Source: a virus
Direction: 5' to 3' (one strand)
Virus record (IMG/VR): IMGVR_UViG_3300026374_000001
Span: 1-29,478 of that record
DNA: 29,478 bases
Position 1 is the first letter of the stretch; every line of letters starts with the position of its first letter. Positions 1-8,100 of the stretch are shown piece after piece. The translations under genes were made by a program, and so were the position numbers. The notes beneath the pieces are model-generated. The model saw nothing but the letters and a program-made list of their open reading frames with translations, ran no database searches and had not been told where the DNA came from.

Positions 1-1
1 G

Positions 2-256
2 AGCCAATTCATCCCCCCATTCATGGACTTGGCCACGCTCGCCAGGCACATCTGCGCGGGTGAGGCGACGATCGAGCGATGGGTGAAAGAGGGATTGTTT
101 CCGGGGCCGAGGAGGAAGATCAAAGGCAAAAACCTCTGGCGGTGGAAAGATGTCGAGGACCACCTTGCCGAGGGTGGCAGCACGAGCACACCATTCGCCG
201 ATCGGAAGCCGGGAGACATTACCCATGCCACGCGGGCGGCGACGAGCAGACGCTAA
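2..256 (+). CDS. AlpA/MerR-like helix-turn-helix protein, probably 5'-truncated by the window edge
   Basis: Small DNA-binding protein. From the first ATG in the window (position 23) it is 77 aa. The core TLARHICAGEATIERWVKEG followed by FPGPRR and LWRWKDVEDHL is the pattern of AlpA/excisionase-type winged helix-turn-helix proteins: a recognition helix, a Pro-rich turn, then a W-x-W wing and a C-terminal helix. The frame stays open to the left edge (residues SQFIPPF before the ATG) and no Shine-Dalgarno sequence precedes position 23, so the true start probably lies to the left. Its 3' end overlaps the integrase start by 32 bases, which points to co-transcription. By position and fold it is a candidate excisionase or regulator of integration, but a general phage regulator is equally possible. 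The extreme C-terminus is basic and probably disordered. Confidence 0.7.
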   Translation, partial: SQFIPPFMDLATLARHICAGEATIERWVKEGLFPGPRRKIKGKNLWRWKDVEDHLAEGGSTSTPFADRKPGDITHATRAATSRR

Positions 257-1169
257 GGCCGGCACCTTTAGCGAGGTGATCGACGCCTACCTGACGAGTT
301 CGAAGTTCGACGGCTTGGCCGCATCGACGCGGCTGAGCTACGGCTACCTGCTGCGGATCGCCAAGCGGCCGGACATCTTGGGCGCCGTGCCCGTGGACGT
401 GATCCGGCCCAAGCTGGTGCAGGAATTCCTCGATGGTTTCAGCGACCGACCGGCGCAGCAGAAGAATGCGCAGACCGCAATCAAGGCCGTGGAAAAATGG
501 GCGATCGTGCGGGATCTGCTGCTCTATCCGATCACTACGGGCACCGAGGCGCCGGGCGGCAAGGGTGGCTATATCCCGTGGTCGGACGCGGAAGTCGAGC
601 ACGCCGAGCAGAACACCCCGCCGCACATCTCGCGCGTCATCACGCTCACGGCCAACCTCGGCCAGCGCGGCTCCGATCTGGTCAAGATGCGCTGGTCCGA
701 CATCGAGGTCTACGAAGGCCGGCCGGGCATGAACGTGCGGCAGAAGAAAACCGGGCTGGTGATCTGGATACCGTTTCCGCAGGAGTTGATTGCCAAGATG
801 GCGGGATGGGAACGCCGGCCGACCTTCATCCTGCTCAAGGAGGACGGCCAGCCGTGGACGAGACAGCAGCTTTCCAGCATCTGGTTTCTGGAACGCAAGA
901 CCAACCCGGCGCTCGCCCGCTTCATCTCGGGCGACGAGAAGCGGGTCATCCATGGTCTACGCGGCACCGCCTGCGTGCGGCTGCTGCGCGCCGGCGCGAA
1001 CACCCGGCAGATCGCCGACATGGTGGGCATGTCCGAGCCGATGGTGAAGCGCTACACCAGGTTTGCAACGCAGCGGCAGAACGCGCTGGCGGCCGTTCAC
1101 TATCTCGATCGGATGCCCCAGGAACAGCCCGCGAACCTTCACCGCCTAAAACGACCGGAACAAAGCTAG
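225..1169 (+). CDS. int: Tyrosine recombinase / phage integrase
   Basis: Site-specific recombinase expected to insert and excise the phage genome. From the chosen start it is 314 aa, a normal length for the family. An N-terminal SAM-like core-binding region (about residues 14-105) precedes the catalytic domain. Visible catalytic residues are Arg148 (in GQRGSDL), Lys174/175 (RQKKTG), His243 and Arg246 (IHGLRG), and the nucleophile Tyr277 (KRYTRF). The second His of the classical R-K-H-R-H-Y set is Met269 (VGMSEP), a replacement I believe is not rare in phage integrases. The ATG at 225 is preferred over the upstream frame start at 150 because GGGAGA lies 8 nt before it and the residues before it do not look like family sequence. 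It overlaps the HTH gene and converges on the - strand lysis genes. Confidence 0.93.
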   Translation: MPRGRRRADAKAGTFSEVIDAYLTSSKFDGLAASTRLSYGYLLRIAKRPDILGAVPVDVIRPKLVQEFLDGFSDRPAQQKNAQTAIKAVEKWAIVRDLLLYPITTGTEAPGGKGGYIPWSDAEVEHAEQNTPPHISRVITLTANLGQRGSDLVKMRWSDIEVYEGRPGMNVRQKKTGLVIWIPFPQELIAKMAGWERRPTFILLKEDGQPWTRQQLSSIWFLERKTNPALARFISGDEKRVIHGLRGTACVRLLRAGANTRQIADMVGMSEPMVKRYTRFATQRQNALAAVHYLDRMPQEQPANLHRLKRPEQS

Positions 1170-1202
1170 ATTGTTCAACGGAATCAGCGTCGTCGAGATG
1201 TT

Positions 1203-1216
1203 GTTCACTCGTGAAC
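1203..1216. promoter_or_regulatory. Palindrome GTTCACTCGTGAAC between integrase and late genes
   Basis: Six-base arms GTTCAC and GTGAAC are separated by two bases, in the 116-bp interval between the convergent integrase and the last late gene. A related half-site, TTGTTCA, lies about 30 bp to the left. It could be an operator or an integrase/excisionase arm site. No function can be assigned from sequence alone. I see no convincing intrinsic terminator in this interval, only a weak CCAATCGG stem followed by GGCTTTTT on the - strand near 1261-1278. Confidence 0.3.
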
Positions 1217-1285
1217 GAAGCATTGAAATGATTGAGGAAATCGGAAAAGTACAGATCGAAAAAGCCCCGATTGGCATCGATCGAC

Positions 1286-1750
1286 CTATTTTGGTTGTGA
1301 TCCAAATATCTTGTTCTGCCCCAGCAGGTATTGCTCCAGGTAGCGAACCCTGTCCTCCAGCCGAGCTGTAGTGTCTACCGCATTCTTATTCGCTGCCTGC
1401 AATTCTCCGGTCGTAGGACGGGTTGTTTCGATGATCGACAATTGCCGCCGAAGCGTATCGATCTGTCCGAAAATGCTTGCCTCGAACTGCTTGAATTCCG
1501 CCTGGGTGACCTCTGTTGCTTTGATGCCTTTGATGTCTCGATCCATGTCGGCCGCGCGGCGATCAATCTGCGCCTGGATCAGTGCCGCCGTCTTGTCGAT
1601 TATCTGCCTGTTCTCATAAATCTGGGCGTTCTGGGCAGTGAATTGTGTCTGGAAAATCGTCCACCCGCCGCCAGTGAGCAACGCCATAAATGCGGCTGTT
1701 GAGACAACAGTCGCCCAAGAAATGGTTGCTCCATTGGTGGTAGTTTTCAT
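1286..1750 (-). CDS. Membrane-anchored coiled-coil protein, possible inner-membrane spanin
   Basis: A 154-aa protein with one N-terminal membrane segment (about residues 11-31, SWATVVSTAAFMALLTGGGW). A long hydrophilic, heptad-rich region follows, with segments such as IIDKTAALIQAQIDRR and TARLEDRVRYLEQYL. This topology (short cytoplasmic N-terminus, one TM, periplasmic coiled coil) is what an Rz-type i-spanin has, and the gene is the last of the lysis cassette. No lipobox-bearing o-spanin was seen nested in or next to it, so the spanin call is inference. GAGGAG abuts the ATG directly, closer than usual, so the start is only moderately secure. Alternative: a generic phage membrane protein of unknown role. 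Confidence 0.6.
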   Translation of the reverse strand: MKTTTNGATISWATVVSTAAFMALLTGGGWTIFQTQFTAQNAQIYENRQIIDKTAALIQAQIDRRAADMDRDIKGIKATEVTQAEFKQFEASIFGQIDTLRRQLSIIETTRPTTGELQAANKNAVDTTARLEDRVRYLEQYLLGQNKIFGSQPK

Positions 1751-1769
1751 CTCCTCAGCCCATTAGAGT

Positions 1770-1795
1770 GGGCGCCCGCCGCTAGACGAGCGCCC
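1770..1795 (-). terminator. Weak GC hairpin after the exported-protein gene
   Basis: GGGCGC (1770-1775) and GCGCCC (1790-1795) can form a 6-bp stem with a 14-nt loop, 20 bases beyond the stop of the exported protein. No T-run follows on the - strand, so this is not a proper intrinsic terminator; it may only be a transcript-stabilising hairpin. Confidence 0.2.
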
Positions 1796-1815
1796 GTTAC
1801 GCATACGCCTGCAAC

Positions 1816-2619
1816 TCAGTAATACAGCGCCATGCCGGCGATGTACTGCGTCCCCATGTTCGCACCAGCCCCGAGCGTGGGGTTGTGGCTGGTCAGGTCG
1901 ATCGAGAACCCACGGCCAGGGAAAATCACCTTGGCATAGGTATCGAGTGCCGCCCCGCTGACGCCTCCGGTACTGTCGATGAGCGGGGTGATCATGCCCA
2001 CGCCGACCAGCGGCGCAAACCCGACGGCGTGGCCCGAGAACCCTGACACCCAGCCGTTGGCGTCGAACTCCCGCAGGCCGGCCATGAAGTAGGGTTTGGC
2101 AGCCGCAGCGGTGAACCCGGCCGGCAGCACTGGCGTCGGCGGTGTCAGGACCGGCATGCTGATCCCGATGTTTGGCAACCAGCCGAACAAGGCCGGGAAG
2201 CCTCCGAGCTTGACTACTTGCTCGGCCGACCACTTGGACCGCACGCCGACCGTCCCGAGCAGATCGCCATTGGCGTCGGTAGCAGCGATGCTGCCCGAAA
2301 TGTTGGCGTAGTTGATGCTGGCCTGAATGGCAAACCAGCTTGTCTCGGTTCCTTTGAGACAGCCGACCGTGCCGCCGATCGAGCCGCCGGCTGCTACCAA
2401 GTTGCCGCTCACGAGCGAGGTAGCAAACAGCGCGTTGCCGTTGACATTGCTTTGGGCTACGCCGGCTTCGGCATTGACTCCCCAATAGCAGCCAAATCCC
2501 GACGTGGGATAAGCGATTGGCTTGGCCTTGTAGAGCGGTGCGAGATCGGCCGCGAGCGCATGCGCGCCGAGACCGACGAGCAGCCATCCTCCGATGACCG
2601 CGGGATAGAACAGCTTCAT
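1816..2619 (-). CDS. Exported beta-barrel-like protein in the lysis module
   Basis: A 267-aa protein with a clear Sec signal peptide: Lys at position 2, the hydrophobic stretch AVIGGWLLVGLGAHALA, then a predicted cut before ADLAPLY. The mature part alternates short hydrophobic and Gly/Ala/Thr-rich segments (VNAEAGVAQS, GGTVGC, FAIQASINYANISG, GFAPLVGVGMITPL) and ends in an aromatic residue (GMALYY), as outer-membrane barrels often do. The N-terminal AADLxPxYK motif resembles rhizobial outer-membrane proteins. The internal ATG at 2619 is chosen because AGGGGGA lies about 8 nt upstream and the signal peptide starts exactly there; the 35 residues further upstream do not fit. It sits downstream of the holin. 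It may help lysis, be a virion or lysogenic-conversion surface protein, or alter receptor access. The function is not known. Confidence 0.65.
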   Translation of the reverse strand: MKLFYPAVIGGWLLVGLGAHALAADLAPLYKAKPIAYPTSGFGCYWGVNAEAGVAQSNVNGNALFATSLVSGNLVAAGGSIGGTVGCLKGTETSWFAIQASINYANISGSIAATDANGDLLGTVGVRSKWSAEQVVKLGGFPALFGWLPNIGISMPVLTPPTPVLPAGFTAAAAKPYFMAGLREFDANGWVSGFSGHAVGFAPLVGVGMITPLIDSTGGVSGAALDTYAKVIFPGRGFSIDLTSHNPTLGAGANMGTQYIAGMALYY

Positions 2620-2632
2620 TTCACAATCCCCC

Positions 2633-2648
2633 TGGGCAGGATTGCCCA
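2633..2648 (-). promoter_or_regulatory. Hairpin just upstream of the exported-protein ribosome-binding site
   Basis: TGGGCA and TGCCCA form a perfect 6-bp stem with a 4-nt loop in the 70-bp gap between the holin stop and the exported-protein start. It lies immediately before the AGGGGGA ribosome-binding site. The gap holds no other signal. It could modulate translation or mark a processing site. It lacks the U-tract of an intrinsic terminator. Confidence 0.3.
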
Positions 2649-2689
2649 AAGGCCGCATTATGTTTTCTAATGGAGCAAAGTATGTCCCA

Positions 2690-2977
2690 TCAAGAAATGT
2701 TCTTGGGTGTGTCTTTCGAGTCACTGATGGCCTTGCCGTTGAGCGGCACCATTTGTTTGATCGTCTCGTCTTTCTCGTGCGAGCCGGACGATGAGCCGAA
2801 AAAATAGGTGATGATCCCCGTGAATGCGGCGCCCATCATGCCGGTCAAGGTGTTGAGCACGGCGATCGATGCACCGTCACCCTGCGGCGGCTGATACATC
2901 CATCCGACGATGATGCCGAAAAAGCCCAACGTCACCATAATTGCCAGGCAGTTCTGGATCGAGAGGGCCGATCTCAT
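2690..2977 (-). CDS. Putative holin
   Basis: A 95-aa protein with two membrane segments: about residues 10-28 (CLAIMVTLGFFGIIVGWMY) and 41-62 (LNTLTGMMGAAFTGIITYFFG). A hydrophilic tail beginning SSSGSHEKDETIKQ follows. Size, two-TM topology and the small-residue-rich second helix followed by GSSSGS fit phage holins. The neighbouring endolysin supports this, since the holin would release it across the inner membrane. The start overlaps the stop of the preceding 65-aa gene as ATGA, so translation is likely coupled. Confidence 0.75.
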   Translation of the reverse strand: MRSALSIQNCLAIMVTLGFFGIIVGWMYQPPQGDGASIAVLNTLTGMMGAAFTGIITYFFGSSSGSHEKDETIKQMVPLNGKAISDSKDTPKNIS

Positions 2978-3171
2978 GCTGGCGGCTTTAGCATTGGACC
3001 AACCTCTGATAGTTGCGCCCGCCTCGCCCGTTCGATCGCCTCAAGCGCCTGCAATCTCTTGACCAGATCGGCGGCACCCTCTTTAACGCTGTTCCAATCC
3101 ATGTGCTGCAGGTCGAACGGCGAGCGAGCTCCGGCCAGCGCGGCGGCGAGGTCTTCGATCTTTGCGGCCAT
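2974..3171 (-). CDS. Small helical protein of the lysis cassette
   Basis: A 65-aa soluble, charged, mostly helical protein with no membrane segment. It starts MAAKIEDLAAALAGARSP and contains DLVKRLQALEAIERARRAQL. The ATG at 3171 is preferred over the longer frame: GAGAGGA lies 6 nt upstream and it starts 2 nt after the endolysin stop, whereas the longer frame would run back through the endolysin gene. It overlaps the holin start by 4 nt (ATGA). It could be an antiholin-like partner of the holin or endolysin, but nothing in the sequence proves that. Confidence 0.7.
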   Translation of the reverse strand: MAAKIEDLAAALAGARSPFDLQHMDWNSVKEGAADLVKRLQALEAIERARRAQLSEVGPMLKPPA

Positions 3172-3173
3172 GA

Positions 3174-3752
3174 CTAGTCCTCTCGGGTGAAAATGACGGT
3201 CGGGTCCAGCTTGGCAATCATCGCGAGAATTGGGGCACAGCCAGGCTGGCTGTCGATCGCAGTGCCTGACCATTTACCGTCTGCAACGTACTTGCCGGGC
3301 TTCTGAGCATTCGTGCCGCCCCACACGTAGGGCGATGGCAGGCCACGCTGGTCATAGCCGGCGCCGTTGAAAATCTCGCAGTAGTACAGGATTTTCTCCA
3401 GCCGCCAATCGATCACCTTGTCGAGGCCATCGAGATGCAGGGCGTCGATCGCACCTTTCTCGAATGCATTGGGCTCATTGAAAGGTCCACGGCCCTTGGG
3501 CACTAGCCGTGTGACACGATTGAGTGGTTCGCCATTGCCGAGGTAGGTGTGGAAGTCGGCATCACTCTCGCGCCGGTGCAGCACCGCGATGTGGGGCCAG
3601 GTGACGCCGGTTGCCGCTTCGATCGCCTGATAGCGAGCCTTGTGATTGAGCGCAAACTGCGCAAGCCCCGTGAAATCCCCCAGCCGCGCTGGCTTGATGA
3701 CCATCGCATCCCAGGCTTTTTTATATTGCGGCCATTTAACAGAATATCTCAT
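3174..3752 (-). CDS. Endolysin, lysozyme-like family
   Basis: A 192-aa cytoplasmic murein hydrolase expected to cut peptidoglycan at lysis. Recognisable blocks are VLHRRESDADFHTYLGNGEP (Glu62 is the likely catalytic acid), then VTRLVPKGRGP, GAIDALHLDGLDK, ILYYCEIFNGAGYDQRG, and SPYVWGGTN with GKYVADGKW. This series matches a phage 'lysozyme family' group seen in many podoviruses and cyanophages, from memory. There is no signal peptide, so export depends on the adjacent holin. The ATG at 3752 is chosen because AGGAG lies 5 nt upstream and it overlaps the previous stop as ATGA; the longer frame back to 3917 overlaps the previous gene without reason. The exact bond cleaved is not established from sequence. 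Confidence 0.82.
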   Translation of the reverse strand: MRYSVKWPQYKKAWDAMVIKPARLGDFTGLAQFALNHKARYQAIEAATGVTWPHIAVLHRRESDADFHTYLGNGEPLNRVTRLVPKGRGPFNEPNAFEKGAIDALHLDGLDKVIDWRLEKILYYCEIFNGAGYDQRGLPSPYVWGGTNAQKPGKYVADGKWSGTAIDSQPGCAPILAMIAKLDPTVIFTRED

Positions 3753-3925
3753 GCATTCTCCTGCATCTTGCCGCACTTCCATCTGATCTGCGGATCGTGA
3801 TAGTGCGCGCGCCAGTGATAGACTTGATGCCGTGCTCCGATGCGGCATCGGTGCATCGAATAGTATTCGCCGCCGACGAATGAGTCGCCGCTCGTCAGCA
3901 CGAACAGCAGCAGCCACGTCTCCAT
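3749..3925 (-). CDS. 58-aa protein leading the lysis cassette
   Basis: A short protein with a hydrophobic N-terminus (METWLLLFVLTSGDSFVGGE). It then turns basic and rich in His, Tyr and Cys (C32 and C50; segment HHQVYHW-like, RAHYHDPQIRWKCGKMQ). It starts one base after the spike stop and its stop overlaps the endolysin ATG (ATGA), so it is placed for coupled translation. The hydrophobic stretch is short and may be a weak signal or a buried strand. A longer upstream in-frame start would overlap the spike gene and is less likely. Function unknown. Confidence 0.65.
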   Translation of the reverse strand: METWLLLFVLTSGDSFVGGEYYSMHRCRIGARHQVYHWRAHYHDPQIRWKCGKMQENA

Positions 3926-3926
3926 G

Positions 3927-5102
3927 CTAGTTTCCAGCCATGATGACCCAGTTGGTCGCGTCGGATTGTAACAGCGCCCACTTGCCAGCAGTGGCGGCGA
4001 GAATCGCCGTACCTGCACCACCACCGATCAGCGGCACCACGTTGGATGCATTCGAGATCACGGTCTGGGCAGTGATCGTTTTCACCAGCAGTTGGCGCCC
4101 CGCATAGGTCGCGGCGGAAAGCAGCGTCAAGGTAGCACTACTGCCCTTGTTGAAGATGATCGAGGCATCGCTGATCGTCATCGCATAGTCGGCGGTCTGC
4201 GTGGTGGGTGACTTGGTCGCCAGCGGACCCTGGATGCGGTTGTAGGATGCGCCGCTGTTGAGCTGTACCGCCTGGTCGCCAGGGAAGTAGGTCAGGTTAT
4301 CTGTGTTCAACTGAGCGCGCGCACCGTCGGTAAAGATGCCACGCACGCCGGTGGCCGCTCCGGAGAAGTTGATGCCGTCCATCTGCAGCGTGCCGATATC
4401 GCAGAGGACAAACGCCTGAGAAAAGTTCGGCGTGCCAGTCAGCGTGATCGTCGTGCCACGATGACGGATGAGACTGTCTGACTGGCACGACCAGTGGCAA
4501 GTTCCACCACCCGAAATAGTGTCGCTGCCGTATTCCCACGATACTCCGTTGTTGTGAACGTTTATATGACTGCTTGTGCATGTCCCCCATTCGTTCTTCC
4601 CCAGTGTGAGGAAGCCACCATCAATATCGACGCAATCCCCTGAAGCGGTGCTGATCTTTAGCCCGAGTATGTCCCACTGCCATGGCCCGCAGGTGCAGTA
4701 AAAACCGCCGCTGGGGGAAAAGTTCACCACAACATTGCTCGGTGTTGTGGTGTCGCCTAGAATGTGGACAGTACCGCCAAATGCCCCGATCAAGTCGCCT
4801 AGTGGAAGCAGTCCGTTAATTGTGTAGGTTCCCGGTGCTACGTTGATGGTCACAGAGAAACCGTTAAAATTAAGAGACTTCACATAATCGGTTGCATGCT
4901 GGATCGTCTGCCATGCGCCGATTGCACTATTGATTGTCCCAGAATTGGTATCATTGCCGTCGGTCCGAACGTAGAAATTGAGATTTGCAGTCAACCTGGT
5001 TGTGGCTAAAAACGGAATGGCCTCTGCTGGCCCAGGTCCAATGCCGAGTCGACCAACAATTGTATTGGGTGGGAGAGTCGGCGGAAATGGAAAGGCGGTC
5101 AT
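3927..5102 (-). CDS. Tail spike/fibre with pectin-lyase-like beta-helix
   Basis: A 391-aa virion adhesin. Residues 1-40 (Pro/Gly-rich, PPNTIVGRLGIGPG) probably attach it to the tail. The block NFYVRTDGNDTNSGT, then AWQTIQHATDYV and VTINVAPGTY, is the usual opening of right-handed parallel beta-helix (pectate-lyase-fold) phage spikes, and the strand-turn pattern continues to about residue 300. The last ~75 residues (IIFNKGSSATLTLLSAATYA to ATNWVIMAGN) form a compact strand-rich tip domain seen at the end of other phage fibres. Its position after the ejection proteins and before lysis fits a receptor-binding spike. No Shine-Dalgarno precedes the ATG. Instead a 43-nt leader separates it from the previous stop. 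Confidence 0.8.
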   Translation of the reverse strand: MTAFPFPPTLPPNTIVGRLGIGPGPAEAIPFLATTRLTANLNFYVRTDGNDTNSGTINSAIGAWQTIQHATDYVKSLNFNGFSVTINVAPGTYTINGLLPLGDLIGAFGGTVHILGDTTTPSNVVVNFSPSGGFYCTCGPWQWDILGLKISTASGDCVDIDGGFLTLGKNEWGTCTSSHINVHNNGVSWEYGSDTISGGGTCHWSCQSDSLIRHRGTTITLTGTPNFSQAFVLCDIGTLQMDGINFSGAATGVRGIFTDGARAQLNTDNLTYFPGDQAVQLNSGASYNRIQGPLATKSPTTQTADYAMTISDASIIFNKGSSATLTLLSAATYAGRQLLVKTITAQTVISNASNVVPLIGGGAGTAILAATAGKWALLQSDATNWVIMAGN

Positions 5103-5130
5103 GGCCGGCAGGATGGCCGCCCGCGGGCCA

Positions 5131-5145
5131 GCCGCAACGCACCCT
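5131..5145 (-). promoter_or_regulatory. Stop-linked motif copy 1 (GGGTGCGTTGCGG)
   Basis: On the - strand the sequence directly after the TAA of the 1579-aa gene is AGGGTGCGTTGCGG. The same motif follows the TAA at 17661 and, with one change in its first 11 bases, the TAA at 25801. From this stop to the next ATG is 43 nt, the same as at copy 2. The rest of the leader is GC-rich and can pair (TGGCC/GGCCA around a 7-nt loop). A late promoter, RNA-processing site or translational element are all possible. Confidence 0.4.
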
Positions 5146-8100
5146 TTACTGCCCGGTGCGCTCCAGCCGCTCGATCTGCTCTGGCGTGGCCCGCTCGTAG
5201 AAGTGCTGGCGCTGCCGTGGGCTGATCCGGCTGGGGTCTTCGACCCAACGCTTGAGCATAACCTTGTCCCGCTCGGTCATACCGATGGCATCCATGGCCT
5301 TTTCGGCCCCGTCCTGATTGCCATTTTTCAGCATCTTGACGATCGCCGGCCGCTCGATGCTCAGCCGTGACTTGTAGCTGTCCTGCTCGGAGTAAATTTC
5401 CCCTTTACCCATGCCGCCAGGGGCACCCTGGCGCGTAGTGAAGCCGAAGATTGGCCCAAACGCCTTGACGGCATTCACCTTCTGGTCGCCCTGGTCACGC
5501 AGCAGGTCAGCAGCGCCCATGATCTGGTCTTGCGGAAAGTGCCGCCCGACGATGTGGTCGATTGCCGCGATGATATTCTTGATATGGCCGCCGTAGGTGT
5601 TCACGTTCAGGTCTCTGATCTTGCGACCAAACCCTTTGTCGTTGGCAAATACCTCAAACGCTCCGCCTACCGTCGGGGACAATTTGCGCCGTATGACATC
5701 CATGGGATCGGTCCCTATCCCCAGCCAATCCATCATTTCCTCGGGATATTTGCCTACCGGGTTTTTCGCATAGAGAGCTGTGCCGTCCCTGTCGTAGCCG
5801 AAGAAAATACGGTTCTCCTTGCCTGGCTCGTTTGCCGACATCGGGGTCATGCGATCGACCAGCGACAGCGGATGCATCAGCCGGAACGGGTCCATTTTGG
5901 TGTTGTTGAATTCGTCTTTCAGCCGTTCCGCATAGCCATGCAACTCCTTGTCGATTGTTGAATCATTGAGTACGACGTTCACGCCGTTCTGGATGAAGGA
6001 ATTCATAATCTTGGAAATCGCATAGTCGACCGCAATGATACCAATCGCCATCTTCGCCGCATTGCCCATAGCCCGGCGCTTGAGCGTCGTGTCGATAAAG
6101 CCGCCAACGCTGCTCTCGCCCATCTCCTTGGATAGCTCCGCGATCGGCATACCCATGTCGCGGGCGATCTGCGCCATCAGCGGCTTGGGCAGGCCGAGTG
6201 CCGCCGTCTTGAAGGTCTGCAGGTTGCCGAAGGTGAACGAGCGCGAGAAGAACACCGTATTAAGAAACGCCTTGGCACCCTGCGACATGGCCTCGTTGGG
6301 AATCGAGCCAACGATCATGTTGGCAAAGTGCGAGGCAACGCGATCGGCTACAATGCGCTCGGCGCCGAGGTGTACGAGCTTATTGCTCAGATGATCGGCG
6401 AGTCCAAACTGCACATCGGCGACACGGTCCCAGAGCAGAGTGTTGTGCCAGAAATCGCCCGCAGCATCGACATCACGCTTGATCTGCGTCATCATCTGTT
6501 CGGCCGTCAGGCCCTTTTGCGGTAGGTGGCCGAGCATTTCGCTCAAAAATGAAGAGGTCAACGAACGGCCGGGCTCAAGATTGGGCGCTTCCGCGATCGA
6601 TGAAATATCCTGATACGAGCCGCGGTTGCCCATCGGGGCAAGACCACGATCTACTAATTCTCCGGCGCGCTGCGGATTGTTTTTGATTTTGTTGCCGGTG
6701 AAGTAGAGACGGAAGCCGAGCCATTGCCCCGGCGCGGACGGTGCTACCTTGCCCCACACCACAGCGTTGTGGATGAGCGGCGAGTTCATGATCACCGTCA
6801 TCGTCTTGCCCTTGAGCGCCATCAGGCCCTGATAGGTCGATAGTGACGACTGCGCCAACGGATGCTTGCTCGCTGGCTCGTCAAGGATCGCGCGTAACGG
6901 CCCCTCGAATTCGTTTGCTACATGGATTGGCACTTGATCGAAAACGATATTGCCGTGATCCTTCACCACCGTTATCGCCACACTGCCATCCTCAAGCTCA
7001 ACCTCCTTGAACCTGGGCTGCCAAGTCTTGAACGCCGGATGGTCGATCGTAAAGCGGCCAGGATCGGGACCACCGACCAGCTCCTCGCCTGCGGACTTGC
7101 CTACTTCCTTGATGTGCTCGATCAATTGCCGGCCGGCGATGGCCTTCTGCTGGCGGGCAATCGCCATCGGCAGCACGCGAATGTCGCGCACGAGCTCGGC
7201 CTCCTCGCCAAACTTGTACTTGGCCGCTGCCTCGCTCTCCCCCGCGGTCAGATATTTGCGATGTCTCATCTGCGCAGTACGGGTGAAGAAGTTTTTGCCG
7301 ATGCTGTTGAGCGGTAATGCACCGTCCTCGGCCAAGCCTGCCGCCGTATTGATGAACATGCGCGGCGTCCAGGCCGGCAATCCTTCCTCGCTCTTGACCA
7401 TGCCTAATTCATACATGTTTAGCCAAGTCTCGCGTGCTTCGGCATGAAGTAGATCAACAACGTCAAGCTCTGCTGGCTTGAGTGTCGCAAGCCCTTGCTT
7501 TGCTATAGCTTGCTGCTCTGGGGTAACTCCGAGTTGCTTTGCGACGGATTCCTGATCAGATGCTTCATACATGCGTCTGCGGGTTTCGGGATCAAAACGA
7601 TCCACAATATCTTTGTCTATGCGCATCCAATCCCAATCCGCACGCCGCATGGCGTTAGCCGTATCCTTAGCCATCGCCATCGAGCGCGGCGATCCGGTTG
7701 ACATCGGGTCGAGCATGAATTGCAGATTGCGGGTCATCCCAAGCAGTTCACTCGACCCATCCTTGACTATCTGCCGCAGCCGGCCTGGCGGCGTCACAGG
7801 TTGCACCGCGGGTGACACCAGCGGCGGCATGTTGCCGGTGGCCGCCGCGCCCAGCGGATGCGGCTTGCCCTCCAGGATGCTCATGATCGCGTCGGTCGAG
7901 ACCCCGCGCCGCGATAGGGCCACGGTTAGATTTTTTCGATCATCCCCATATCCGGCAGATTCGAGGTTCATCTCCTTCATAATCTCGGTCGGCGTCTTGC
8001 CTTCCCTGATCATGCGCGCGATTTGCTCAGCCTGGCTCACCTCAGCACCGAGGCCGCGCAGCGAAATCTCGCCCTCCTCCCGGCCGGACAGGATACGCTC

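Noticed and set aside
219-953. - strand open frame of 244 codons opposite the integrase
   Set aside because: The integrase catalytic residues are intact on the + strand; the antisense frame has no family features.
1261-1290. Intrinsic terminator between the convergent integrase and coiled-coil gene
   Set aside because: Only a 4-bp stem precedes the T5 run on the - strand, too weak to call.
1171-1371. 66-codon + strand frame after the integrase
   Set aside because: No ribosome-binding site, no recognisable features, and it overlaps the 3' end of the coiled-coil gene.
3174-3917. 247-codon version of the endolysin
   Set aside because: The extra N-terminal residues overlap the 58-aa gene and look like shadow sequence; the internal ATG has AGGAG and the ATGA overlap.
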